Origin: Anagrus nilaparvatae
Taxonomy: Eukaryota; Arthropoda; Insecta; Hymenoptera; Mymaridae
Length of the DNA stretch: 64,000 bases
Assembly: GCA_022575985.1 (NCBI GenBank)
Contig: JAKSXM010000137.1
Coordinates: forward strand, 24,136,001-24,200,000
Direction of reading: 5' to 3'
In this document: positions 1 to 13,500 of the stretch, one piece after another
How the letters are laid out: every line of letters starts with the position of its first letter
Numbering within the stretch: the first letter of the stretch is position 1
Translations under genes and position numbers: made by a program
The notes under the pieces: generated by a model
What the model saw: only the letters and a program-made list of their open reading frames with translations
What the model was told of the DNA's origin: nothing
Database searches by the model: none

Positions 1-165
1 TTTGAGTTTTTCATTGTTTTGACAGGTTCACTGCACACGTATAATACCGAATACGTTTATATACGATTTTTTAATCTTGAAGAAAAGATGTCCCCTCTTT
101 TTCTTTTATATGACTTTGCATAAAAGAGATTTAAATAATAATTGCTTTCTATATAGAAAATGCAT

Positions 166-189
166 ATTATAATAATAATAATAATAATA
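166..189. repeat. (AAT)n microsatellite
   Basis: Uninterrupted trinucleotide repeat of ATA/AAT, about eight units, read directly from the sequence. No gene context. Confidence 0.9.
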
Positions 190-3100
190 GGAGAAGAGTC
201 TCATTAGTGCAACTATTGACTTTAAAACTTTTATATTCATCGAAATAATAATTATTATTCGTGTGTACAATAATTTATTGATAAGACGCTCTAATTGTTT
301 CCTTTTTTTTCCCTTTAACAAAATTTCAAAGGTGCTTAATTAAATTCGTATTTCATTTTAATTGATAAATTAATATGACTTTTTCACCTTTTTAATGATA
401 AATGTAGAATTTTTGTGAAAAAGATATGTCACTTTATGACATTTTACTCAATTATTTTATTTAAATAATGCATTTCAAAATTTAACCAAATGCATAGTTT
501 CCTATTTTTAAATTTTATGCATTTTTTATACTTTTCTAATTTGACAGTTTTTAATGTATTACGTTAACAGTGTTCTATTTATGATGCATCAGCACTACAT
601 TACATCGATCAAGCCTCGGGACAATTAAACATTTAAATAAATCAAATTAATTAAGTAAATTAAACATTTTTAGAACTCTAAAATTTTTCACTTTACTATA
701 TTTTTTCATATTTTCTACTGCAATGAATTGGACTATTTTAAATATTAGATTCATCTTTGGTAACTTAAAGGCATAAAATTACGAGTAAAATTGTCAAAAA
801 ACTTTTGAACGAGTTGTTCCCCAATTTCCATCAATTTTTAAGTATTAGCAATAATTATATTGCGTATTTTCATGCTCCATATTTACCAAGGTAAAATCGA
901 ATCAAATTTTTTTGGGTCTCAATATCAGAAAAAGATTGTAATCGCGTTCTTACTATCTACGTTTACTGGAATTAACTTTTCCGCTAATCCTTGAAACATG
1001 AAATTTTCAAATTATGAGTTTCAAATTTGTTTTATTGTTTTGTAATATTATACCTTCATTAGAACTTTTTGGAAAAGATTCCATTTATAAAACGATTTTA
1101 GTATTGTAAAGTCTTCAAAGCAATTAAAAATTGAAGAGAATTAAATTCTCCGAGTTTTATTGATAAAAAATATTATCATTTTTTTACTAAATAATGTTAA
1201 TGGATTGACAAAAACATGACAAGCCCTTAATTTATTCATAAAAATTCAATTTTTCGAAAGTTATTCAATTTAAAAATGTAAAAAAATTAATTTTGTCAAA
1301 AATCATACTTGATGGACAAAAAAAATCTTTTTATAATTTAAAAAAAATCTCATCAATATGAATAGAAAATTATTTTTTTAAAAAGGATTTTTTTTTTGTT
1401 GAACGTATAAAAAATTTTTGCATATTTAATTTTTTAACCTATTTTGAAGCTGAATAATAAAATTAAAAAATGAAAAAATTTACATTATAAAATATAATTA
1501 TAAAAAAAATACATGCATAAATTAAAAAATAAAAATCATGTTATCTCAGATTTAAAAAATAGGATATCCTTTTTTTTTGATAATAAAAAAATATAGATTT
1601 ATTTTAACAGGTAGTAGTACAGAATACGAGATAAAAAAAAAAAATCTTTTTTCCATATAATAATAATTTAATATTCAGTTTGACATGCATAAAAGCCCTT
1701 TGATAAAAAAATAAATAATTTAATATGCAAAAAGGTTATGCAATAATAATCTTTAATATTTGATGTTGAAAAAGAGTTATTCAATAATATCAACTATTGT
1801 GCAGGGTAGAAGAATGAAAAAAAGATAACGTGTACTCGAATGACGTATTTTTTTTAAAAAAAGAATCTCGCATTATTTATTAATAAGCTCTTTTTTATCA
1901 TTCATAGCTCGAGGAAAAATAGAATTACAAGCTTTTCTTTGGGTTAACTTAGTTTTAATAAATTATAATAAAAGTCAAGTTAGAAAATAATAACAATAAT
2001 TACTCCTGACGTTTTATGTACTTTAGTTAACACAATTGTTTTATAATTACGTAAACTTTTTTTTAAAAAAAAATAAAAATAAATAATTAAATAAAAATTC
2101 AACATTTAATTAAGTTTTAACGTCTCAATTTACTGACAAGTTTAGTAACTTCCGTTGTACATAAGACTAAAACTGCATACAAGTTGAAGCAAATGTAATA
2201 TAATAATAGTTTACAAAGGAAAATTTTACAAACTAACGATGTTAAAAATGAGAAAAAAAAAACTTGCTTAATTAATTTTAATAAATAATTGCTGCAGTTA
2301 TGAATTAGTTATTTTTCTCCTTGCGAAACTTTTTCAACCCTGAACTCGAGAACGAGTTGTATTTCCGGGTGGGCTTAGCAATGATTTTTTTAATCGAAAA
2401 ATTGATTTTTTTTTAACTCTACTGACAGGAAACGTCTTTTGGTTTTATGTTAATGACGCGGATAATATTAATGACAACAATTAATTATTAATTTCAGTTT
2501 CATTGATTACCTCGCTTTGTTCTAAACGAAAATTATTTATAAATAGAAAGTTTTAATCTCGCACCTTTACCCAAAAAATTAGTATTCAAATTAATGCAAT
2601 GTTTTTTATTTTTAGGGGGAACACTAAAATAAACTCGTATAATAGTGTATTATAAAAACTATTTTTTTTATTTCTTTTGTTGTGTAAAAATTTGATTTAT
2701 TAATTTTTATTAATAAAAAAAAAAATTCTTTTAAAAAATTATTAACTATCTGTTGTAAAATAATAAAATAAAGGAAGAAATAAAAGAAAAAAAATATTTA
2801 CTTCACATCACAGACGAATGGGTCGTAATGCCCTCGTGATATATTTTGACGATCCGAAATTTATATGGCCATATGGCCCTTTAAAAAAAGGCTTTTTATT
2901 TTTATTCAGAGTGCGTGAAGCTTTTTAAAATTTGATAAAATTGATAAAAAAAAGTTTAATATTACGAAGGAAACTAATTTAATATATTTCTGGGTTAAAG
3001 TCTTTATAACATTCGATAAATTTCATTCCGTTCGCGTATTACACAAAGAAGGAATGTTGGTAGTTGATCAAAGGTTTCGTATACGCAAGATGCCAGTGGT

Positions 3101-4992
3101 TAAATTTTATCTCTTGTGGCCCGTGATTTCAATAAAAAATTGCAAAGAATAAATAGTTTCTCGAAGAAAAATCATCGAGGCGTGTGTTCCTATATCCCTC
3201 CTCGGCAATAAAAAATATTTACGTATGTGTGTTTAACCGCGGCTCGCGATCAATCAACGCTGCAGGCCAATACGTAAGAATGTACATAATAAAAGCCCTC
3301 TCGAACACTCGAATGCTCGAATGTAAAAAAGAATTTTTGTATCTCATAATATGCGCGGTATTTCTGTGTTTACACTCGAGTTTCCTTTCAACGCTCTAAT
3401 GAAAGCGCATCTTTGGCAAAAGCATAAAAGTATAAAACAGCCAGCCTGGTTCATTAAGCTCTCGCAAGAAGAGAGAAACTGGAAACTGATACCGATGTGT
3501 CTTATTACGCATGCGTATTATGTGGGAAATAAACGGAAAAGACAGAAAGACTAATAAAAGGGAGAGTCGTATCTTTTAAAAGCAGCCGAGCGGACAGCCG
3601 TTTTTTTTACTAACCCTTTTAACAACACATGCTTTTGCTTAAACTTTTTTATTATTCTTATTACATACTCAAGGGTACAAAACTTAATGTACCGACTGCC
3701 AAGGCTTTTATCGATGAATGCAACAGGAACATTTTCGTTCGTACTTTGCATTAGCTTTTTAACGCAGTTATGAAAAACATAGTTTTTTATCCCATTAATG
3801 AGAGATTTTACGATCTAACCTTCACTCATACAACTCGTCAAAATGTCTTGTATTGCAGTAGTAAAGAAATTTTATTAGCATGCTTTTAATAAAGATATAA
3901 AAAAGCTTCGCAAGATTCATTGACTTTTCAACAAACTCGTTTCTCACGATTTTTCGAATAAAAAACTCAAATGCTGGTTAAATTTTAAATAAATTATTTT
4001 AAGGCATAAAAAAGTTAAGTACTAAGATAAAACTCTCAGAATGATAGTAATAGTCGAATAACATAAATAATCAGACATAATTTCTAAAAAATCTCCTGTT
4101 TAAATGTTAAAGAGCCAAGATTTACAATAATTCCGTTGAAAAATATTTAGCAAAATAACATAAAATCGAGGTACTTTTACAAGTGGCATTAATTTTTTGA
4201 ACAAGAGCAGGCTAATATAGATCCTACGCAAAGAGATTATTTGCCATAAAAAATCCATTAAAATAAAAATAGCTAATACAGGAAGACTTGGTTTTTTATT
4301 CTGATGCATTCTTTATATGGAAAAATGGTTAAATTAAATATTAAAATTTTAATGGCCGATCCAGGTTTGAAATATTTTATATTAGGATTTCGTTGAAATT
4401 AACTGTATAATTAAAGTTTCTCAGGTATAGAAATTTCTATATTCGAACAAGTATCGACTTTTTGTTGATTTAATTTTTAAAAAGTTATTTTTAAAGACAC
4501 GAAAATATACTTTAAAGAATATAAAAATTATTTTTAGACTCGCTAATTAAACATACAGCAATTTGTTAAACCGTTTACTGCAGCATCGTATTTACTGTAA
4601 ATCTTATTCCATTTTCTTTTTTTATCCGACAAATAAATTTATATTATAAAGATTTATAATAATTTTACTTTTTTTGGCTATATATCAAAAATAAAAGAAA
4701 AAAAAAAAAATTTCTTATACTTGTCATAAAAACGCTGACTCTGGTTTTCCTTATTTTCCTTATCTTAGTGGTTAAAATTTTTATCCTATATATAAATTTC
4801 GAATAAGAAAAACAATAAACTTTATCTATTATAATAGTAAAGTGTAAGTAAAAAAGTCTTTCTTTTTTTTTCACGACGGCGCCTTTTATACTTTGAAAAA
4901 TATAAATTTTTATAATACCAAAAACGAAAAATTATTTTTGACATCTGCTTTTTATAATATAGTATACTTATAAAATTAAAATAAAAAGATTT

Positions 4993-5006
4993 CACACACA
5001 CACACA
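4993..5006. repeat. (CA)n microsatellite
   Basis: Seven CA dinucleotides in a row in otherwise A/T-rich DNA. No gene context. Confidence 0.9.
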
Positions 5007-7275
5007 TACTCAGAGTAATAAAAAACTTTTTGAAAAAAAAAAAACAATTTTTTTATGGTGTTTTATAAAACTTTAAAGATTTTTTATTTATATGATTTTT
5101 TTACAACAACTCGCTCTCAAAAGTAGTTAAGCGAGTTTTAAAAAAAGGGAAAAAAAAAAGTTAATTGAAAGTTTAAATAAAAAAATAAAGACGAATCCGA
5201 TAAAGATGAAAATGATCATCTCTCGATATAATAAAGTTTAGAAAGTCTCAAAGGGAACTGTTCGTATCATACGGTTGACTAAATCATTTATAAACGAATC
5301 ATTTCAACTTTTTATAAAATTATTCTAAATTTTCTACTTTTCCAATATCAATATGATTCATGAAAAACAGATTTGCAAATGTTTGTTTATTGACTACTCA
5401 TCTATTACGAAAATTCTAGTTTCCTTGTAAGCCGGGATCATTCTGTTTCTAAATCCAGATTATTCCAAATCCCATTTGACCCCTTCTTATAAACACGTTC
5501 TAATCGCAAATTTATTATCCACATGCTAAACTATACTTTTTACAGCCTGTCTTGAATAACCGCTGCCAAATGAAATTGTATAAAATTAAATGTTAATTAA
5601 CGAATGATACCCAGATTGATGATACGAAAACTAATAGACTGAAAATAAAATTATGGAAGATGAGAGTCTATGCAGGAAGATAGAGGATTAACATAAACCG
5701 CGTACTATTCAATGCTAATATTCTCTTCTGCGTAAATTTAACCAAAAAATCAGAATCTTTGGTTAACCATATAAGTACGAATGAATAATCTTTCATTATA
5801 TAGAATTTTATTTTTTATATAAAAATCCTAAATATTCATTTTTCATGCTGATGTTTTAGAAAGATTTAAATTCCATAGAAAAATATTTAAATAAATTTTT
5901 TATCATTTATATTATTCGTACGTTTTGAATGTTTTGATTAATTAAAAAAAAAAAAAGAGTATAATAAGAGAAAAGATCATTAAGTTCGCCAACGCGTTTG
6001 ATTGTTCTCGATTTGGACAATAGTGAATAATTAAAATTAATTGAGTCTTTGGATAATTTTTTATATTTTCATTTCTGAGAAATCATTAATTTCAATAAAG
6101 TTAGAGAATTTTTGAATATTAAAAAATATGCCTTTCGCGGTTCCCTTTACATCTTATTAAATTAAATCCGTTTTCAGGGTCATCAACCATCTCGTCAGAT
6201 TTTTTTTTTTTGATGAAAGGCATGTTTTGAGTTTGAATTAGATATTCCAGACTAAAAGGACTTTGTATATTTATATGGAAATTAAACGGACCGAACACAA
6301 TTTACTAAACTTTTCTAGATAGTTAAAGAGTAAATTAAATAACTCAGGGCACTAATATCAACTCTTGAATGACTTTGCATGATTTATGAGTATCTGATGT
6401 GTGTGGAAAAAAAATTTTTTTTCTCTTTAAAGTACCTTTTAAAAACTGAAGTAAAAAAAAAAAAGAAATAAAAAAGTTGAAACAACAAGCAACATGAAAA
6501 ATAGTCATTAAGCAGAAAAAAAAGTGTATAAGACCCTTAAAACTTTTTTTTCACTTTAACTGTTAAAGGTCAGTTTTTCTTTTCCGTGCCACTACCATTA
6601 CTACAGCATTACTAATACTTGTATATTTGGCGTCAGAAGCAAGTGTTTCTTCTTGTTATATTGTAAAAAAATCGAGTTATACCTTTTTCTTTCTTTTCAA
6701 AAGCAGGACAATGGCACAATAGTTTAGGAAATCCAAAGAATTTGTAAAACATTATTTTCTCATTTCCATTATATAAGAGGGGGAGAGAAAGTGGAGAGTG
6801 GGGTAGATTATGAACTCCATTGCATAAAATAGCAATTGATGATGGTATTTGAATAAAATTTATATTATTACAGATAGAGTCGGGAAAATAAAATCGATTA
6901 TCTATTTTCAATTAAATATATTTATACCATACCAATTTTCATAAATGACAAATTCCATTTAATATTAAATGAACAAATATTTAATAAAGTATGAAAAACT
7001 TTAATCCTTAATGTCAATTATTCGAAATTTTCAAATCTAATAAAAAATTTTTACACTATTATAGAAACGATGTAATAACAGAAATGAATTTGCAGAATTT
7101 CCTCACTTTATAAATGTAATGTTTATCTAGGAAAGTTTGAAATAATATTTCTGAGAAATAATATTCAGAAAAAAAATCTCGTATATATCAGTTATTCCAT
7201 CTTATCAACGAGAACTGGTAAAATTCTATCAATATTCAGTTTAGGACAATTTACGAATGCACTAGGTACTAATTG

Positions 7276-7560
7276 GTGTTTTTTAAAATATCCCTATTTT
7301 TTGGGACTCTGATCTCGCAATTTAGGGTCCCGCAAACTGAGAATACTCTCCTTACCCTTAAAATTGCGGTCATTTTTGCAATATTAAACACGCTATTAAC
7401 GTGGGACATGTTTATAGGGAGGGGATACACCATAACTTGAAAATCAAGGGAGGGGGTCAAATGGACTTAGAATAATTCCGATTTAGCGACTTAGAATAAT
7501 TCAGGTTTAGGGACTTGTAATAATTTGGATTAAGGGACCAGAAAGCATTCAGAATAGTAT
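7276..7560. repeat. Dispersed repeat with GACTTAGAATAATTC motifs
   Basis: A G-run (about 7449-7455) is followed by several near-copies of a short unit resembling GACTTAGAATAATTC then GGTTTAGGGACT, spaced about 26 bp apart. Related motifs recur near 35459-35545 (again just after a long G-run) and 39596-39690, so this is a dispersed repeat family and not a gene. The 63-residue minus-strand frame that overlaps it (7269-7460) has no recognisable domain and is treated as incidental. Confidence 0.55.
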
Positions 7561-10500
7561 GGGTTTAGAATCTTAAAATCTATCAAAAGTGATAATTATA
7601 AATTTTAAAAATATCAATTTGCATTGTAACATTTATGCATTATATGTAATAGGTATATCTAACCCTCAGCTGTAAGTAAACATGTTCCATGCATTTAGGT
7701 TGTGTTTTCACAAATCGGTTATATTTATTTCTAAATAATTTGATATGTCGTTATTTTTTCGTCACTAACCGGTAAAAATAATCCTCTTGTCATTAGTCAA
7801 TGCTACTTTTCAATAATTTCAAAAACTGATAAAAAATATTTAAGTAATTGATTTTAATAAAAACAATTGAGAATATATTTTACGTTATTACGTTACGTAG
7901 AAAAATATATCAATATAAAAAGAATTTCATTTTTTTATAATACAGAGGAAAAATAAAATATTTTTTCCTATATTTTATTCTAAAATATGTATAGACTTAA
8001 TATAATCCTTCTGTTTTTCGCTTTCTCTCGAAAAGACTCCATACACCGATTTACACGAATGTAACGCTGGTATAAATATTTATGAAAAAAATAAAAAAAT
8101 AAAAAAAAATAATCGAAATCTCTGGTTTAGAAAGAGTAGAAAAAAATGTATAAAAGAAAAGCTCTGGGTTATATTTTGTCAGCCACATGCTGTCATAAAA
8201 AAAAGCTCGCGAAAAAGGGCATTTATATTTTTTTAAACTTACTAAATAACTAGGGTGGTATGCGTTATAGGCGAATAAAGAAAGACCGCCCAGCGAATCG
8301 AGTTCGCGAAATATTTTTCATTAGACATGCATTTGGATAAAGTTAATTTCGCTGATGGGTTTTGTACTGTAGAGGACACGTGCTGGGTCATGTTAATCTT
8401 TAATATGCACCGTGTTAAATTATAAATTTCATTTGACCCTTTTAGCGCGCCCCCTATATTTTTAGCAATTTTTTCATTACATACGAAGAAGAAGAAATAA
8501 TCTGCTGTGATATTTATCATTCGTCTTCTCTCACTACTACTACTACGTGAAAAATCGGCCGTGATAAATTCGATTTATCAACCTTTTGCATGCTAAAAGT
8601 AAACTTGTTCTCATAATACCTACAGCAATGTTTCCTTTTACATTTATTTATTTGACTTTCTGAACAACAAAATAAAAATTATTAACGTCACTTACGTACT
8701 ACTCGAATAATCATATTCCAACTTTGGAAGACTCTTTTTTCTATGCACGCGTAAATTAAATAAATAGCCAAAGAGAAAAAAAGACGTTAATCCGATTTAT
8801 ACTTTTTTTTTTCTTCTTTAATTAATTTATTTGATTTTAATTCTTTTGCAAAAAAAAAGAGGAACTTTTTTAGAAACGTTAAAACTTTGACATTTCAGTA
8901 ATTAAAATTAAATATAAGATTTTTAATTAGTTGTAATTTTATTATGTACCTTTTATGTTGAGATTTTAAATGAAAAATGTTTAAATTAATTAATCAATTA
9001 AATAATAAAATAAAAAGACGAAACTTTCTCATTCAAGGATACTAAAGTACCTTTTTTTTTTTAAATTATGGTAATTAAAGGTATTTAAAAATTACAGTGT
9101 AAAGAAAAGAAAGTTTTTTTGTAAATCAATATAATAAATTGCAAATAAACAAGTTTCAGAAAGTTAGTTACATTTGTAAGAAAATAAAAGTTTATACTTG
9201 ATCATTATATTTAACTCACTGCGTTACGTTACAAAAATTTCATATTTTAGTTTAGTTTTTTAAGTTTGAGAATCATTTTCTTTTTTCTTCTGATTGCAGT
9301 AAACTTTTATAAAAAATAAAAGAAAATGCTGAGAAGGAAAGTTTTATAGAAAGAAAGAAAAAAAATTTTTTCAGAGACTTTGGCACCATTAAACTGTATG
9401 GAGCGTAGTATGAAAAAGAGATTTTCGAAACTATACTTGCCTCCTCATCATCGGTTCAGTTTAAAAGTACAATATAAACCGCGAATAAAGAGAGGAGTAC
9501 CTAAAGCTATAGTAAAAAAAATAGTTTCCAGAAGGAAATGTTGACGCAAGAGCTACGTAGGCGAAAATCTCTTTTATAAAGGTAGCGCATGCGAGAACCT
9601 AAATTGTCTTTAATGTTAGAAAACTCTTCTTATTATTATATTATTTGAACGTTGTATTTTGAATGAGAAAGACATATAAATTCAGCAGAACTGGTATAAA
9701 TTTTCTAAAACTAACTTGTAACTAAATTTTCAAATAGTACACGTGTTTTTGTCTTACTCCAACAATTCTATCTGCATTATTAAATTCCAGGAGGTTTTTT
9801 TGTTTAAAACATTCTTTTCTATTTTTTTTTATGGAAAAATCTATTTAATTATCAGGATTCGCGTATCATAAAGTTTTGCAAAATTTTTTTCATAAAAGAC
9901 TGACTGGATTTTAAAACAATATGTGCCCTTATCGAGAGAAAACTTTTTTTTTCACATTGTTATAATTAAAGTCAACCGAGAGATCCGGCAGAACTAGTTT
10001 TTTTTATTAAATATTCAAAAGCAACAAATCAACTTTTATTTATTCGTTTAGAATTTGAGGGGGAGAAAAAAGGGCAAAAAAAAAAATGATGAATTTTCCT
10101 TAAAGTCATATCATGAGAATTCTAATTTAGTATGATTAAATATGTCAAAAGCAGTTTTCCATGGAAATCAAAACTATAAATATAAAGTATAAAAATATAC
10201 TGTCATTAAATTTTTTTCTAAACCAACAATAGAAATATTATTTTCTATTTTAATACTCGTAATTTGCTTGGCTGAATTTTTCTATCTATAAGTAGTAACA
10301 TCTTTTTCTTTTTTTATAACTTTAATACGTACTGTAAGCTGTATAAATAATAAATATAATAATTATGATCGATATTTATACCCAGTGACTTTCCCTTGCG
10401 TACATATAACCAGATATAAGTCACCCTCTTCTACGTAGAATATGAATTTTAATTAAATAATGTAATTTTTATAAAAAACTTTTATATTTATTCTGATTCA

Positions 10501-13500
10501 TACTATTTTATTTTTGTAACGAAGGCAATTATTGTTGCTAGTAATGGTCAACGTAAGGTAAGCTAAAAATAAGAATCGATAGAATAATTCTTTTACACTT
10601 GAGCAAACTGAATCGAAGAAGAGGGGAAGAATTTTAAACGTCAATATTTTATATTACTTTGTTTTCTTCTGATACCGTTAAACTTATTTATAAATAATAT
10701 CAGCTAAATGTAGATTTTTATAAGAAATACTCGAGTCAGCAGTAGTAATGGATTTATATTTATATTTATATATATATTAGTGCGATAGGAAAATTTCAAT
10801 TACCCGCTCGGGAACTTGCAGCAACATAAATATCACTTTGACAGACCGGTAAATATACGGATTTCAGATATTGTAAAAAGTAAAAATGTCAACGCTGCTA
10901 TCTATGATTTAATTTATTTTTATATAGAAAAAAATACTAAATTTCCTTGTATTAATACTTTAAATAGAGTCAACATTCTTGGCAAATTTTAATTACTAAA
11001 AGCTTTATTTATAAAATAACAAACGACTAATAAATGTTTAATTTTGTTATTTTGTTTGAAGAAGAATTCAGAGATAAGATTATTGTGCATTAGCAAACAA
11101 AAGGTTTAAAAATAACAATGAGAGAAAATTTACAAGAATCAGCAGTAAAACTTGTAAAAAAAGGAAGAAGATAAAATTGATGTATAATTAAGTGGTCCAT
11201 TAAGTTACTCTATGGAAGTACTCAAAAAAACCCTTGTTAGTTCCCTTTTTTGCGTAGTGTGCGGGCTCGTTCGTTGCCGGAAACTGTTAAAACAAGAGAC
11301 GAAGATTTGTGAGATAAATTTGAGAAAGAAATTGATATTAATATTATGCACCTGGAATCTTAATTCGATGCAAAAATTAAATGCACCGTCTCTTGAGACA
11401 TGACGTCATTTTATTAAAAAATAAAACCTTTTTCAGACTCTTGGTCATTTCGTTGATTGATCCCCCTCCATTTCTTGTCATCTTTAATATTTCCATTATC
11501 CAAACCACTCAAATATGAAAAATTAACAAAAGAAATATCTCGACTGTTTTTATGTATATGTTATTTTGCGTGCATGTAAAAAAAGCATGTTGAGACAAGG
11601 GCGCGACAGCAATAGAAAGATACAATAGGACAAGAAAAAAAAATCAAGAGAAGGGTTTATCCCTCTTTTTTTTTTGCTGTTGTATGGCAAAAGAGAAACA
11701 CAGAAAAAAAAATAAAACGGAAGGAAAAAAAGCTTGTAAACACAAGAGAGAATAAGAGAGAAAAGAAATAGATATTGCGTTGAAACGCATCAAAATAATA
11801 AAAAAAAAAAAAATCCTATTATGACCGTGCGAATTATTCATTGGTTTTTGTTAGGGAAAACTATACCAACTATCGACTTTTCATGTTTTGTTTGATTTTT
11901 CTCAAAAAATATGCTACTCCACTTTTTCATCCATTCACGCCTACTTCATTCAAATTTTATAATATAACTGAAAGAGGTTTTCAACACTTTGCGACGTGCG
12001 ATATGCCTCTGTATAACTAAAAAATACTGACAGTATATTAACTAAAATTCCATTTCTTTTTTATAGCACAAAATAAATATAAATTTTTTTTCATGAATAC
12101 ATTAAAAACGTTGAAAATTTTTTTTATATTTGTTGAGATATTTGTAGAACTAATGAACAAATTTCGTTAGTAAAACTAGAGAGAGACCGTTAATTATTTA
12201 AAAGTAAACATAATTTGCTTACTCAAAAAATTTAAATTCATTTCTTCGAATTAAAAAAGAAAACACAAAGTACTTTTGCTTATGAGTGCTTGCATAATAC
12301 CATGGGAAAAAAAGAAATTTTTTTCTTGAAGAAATTTTAAAAACTTTTAGCAAATACTTGATGTAACAGCAAACTTGGTAATTAGGTTATACGTTATTTT
12401 TCTCAACTTTCAAAATTATGGTATTAAAAGTTTTAACAAAGTAAAGTCCATAAAAGATTAAGTTAATTCTAGCCCAATAAATATTCAAAAGGCAGTAATT
12501 TTTTAATACGGATAATCGATAGATCTCTAAATCAAAAATTATGAGCTGAATGAAAAAAGTTTTGAATGCGTTAATGGATATACGAATTCATTTAAAAGCT
12601 TGAGTTGATAATAAGCTTCAATAAGTTAGTTTGTTGACTTAAGTCATGATGAAAAGTTGTATAGTGTCAAAGATTACAAAAAGCACGTTTAAACAAACTT
12701 TTTGAAATATAAATGGGAAATATCTGTTTTATAAAAGAGTATCATTTGATTTATGCATCTGCAAAACCTTAAAACGAAATCATAACGATGAAACTTTTCC
12801 TCGACGATTGTATAACTCAAAGTTGAAGTTTACTACCGAGTTCTTTGACTAAATTAAAATAAAAAAAAAAGTAGGTTTGTTTAAATTTTTCCGCTTAGTC
12901 ATTTATTGGTATTTGTCCAACGTAATCGCAGCAATTTTTCCTATAAAAAGAGACAAATCTAGAGAGAAATAGAATGTGTAGTAGAATAATGGGCGTCCTG
13001 ATGGAATTTCTATGAGCAAAAGAGATTATTTATGTGTGATTTGTGGAGCGTGAAAAGAGCTTTGAATAGCAAGTTTTACAAATTTTTATTTTTTCCTGCA
13101 ATACCGAGTTCTTCAGCAGTTTAGAAAATTCGATAATAATTTACTTTTGTTCTGCCTTTATTGCAGCAAGTAGTTCGTTAAAGGGCTTTTGTATAATATG
13201 ATAACTAAATCGAAAACGATCAAAGGTTTACGTGTACCGGATCTTTATCAAAGCTTTGTTAACTTTTTCACATAACGTAATCATTAGCGATAATGAATAT
13301 GAAAATTTTCCTATCGTTAATAACATCTCTCTGTAATAAAATCCAATGAATCAAGACGAGCTAATAAACTTTAGAAATATTTTATACTTTATTATTCCAT
13401 GGGTGTTTGTCGACAATTTCTTATGAAACTGAGCTTAAACTCGTGCCCTCTTTTTTTTCACACTAACAAACAAACTTTTCTCTAATATGCAACCTGCATC

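Larger units (their letters stand above)
1..7268. other. A+T-rich non-coding stretch, no gene recognised
   Basis: I see no coding exon here: open frames are short, low-complexity and made largely of Lys/Phe/Ile/Tyr runs expected from A/T-rich DNA. It holds an (AAT)n microsatellite at about 166-189, a (CA)n run at about 4993-5006, many poly-A/poly-T tracts, and a 12-bp perfect palindrome GGCCATATGGCC at 2867-2878. The part around 3000-3560 is somewhat richer in CpG than its surroundings but I could not build an exon from it. Confidence 0.6.
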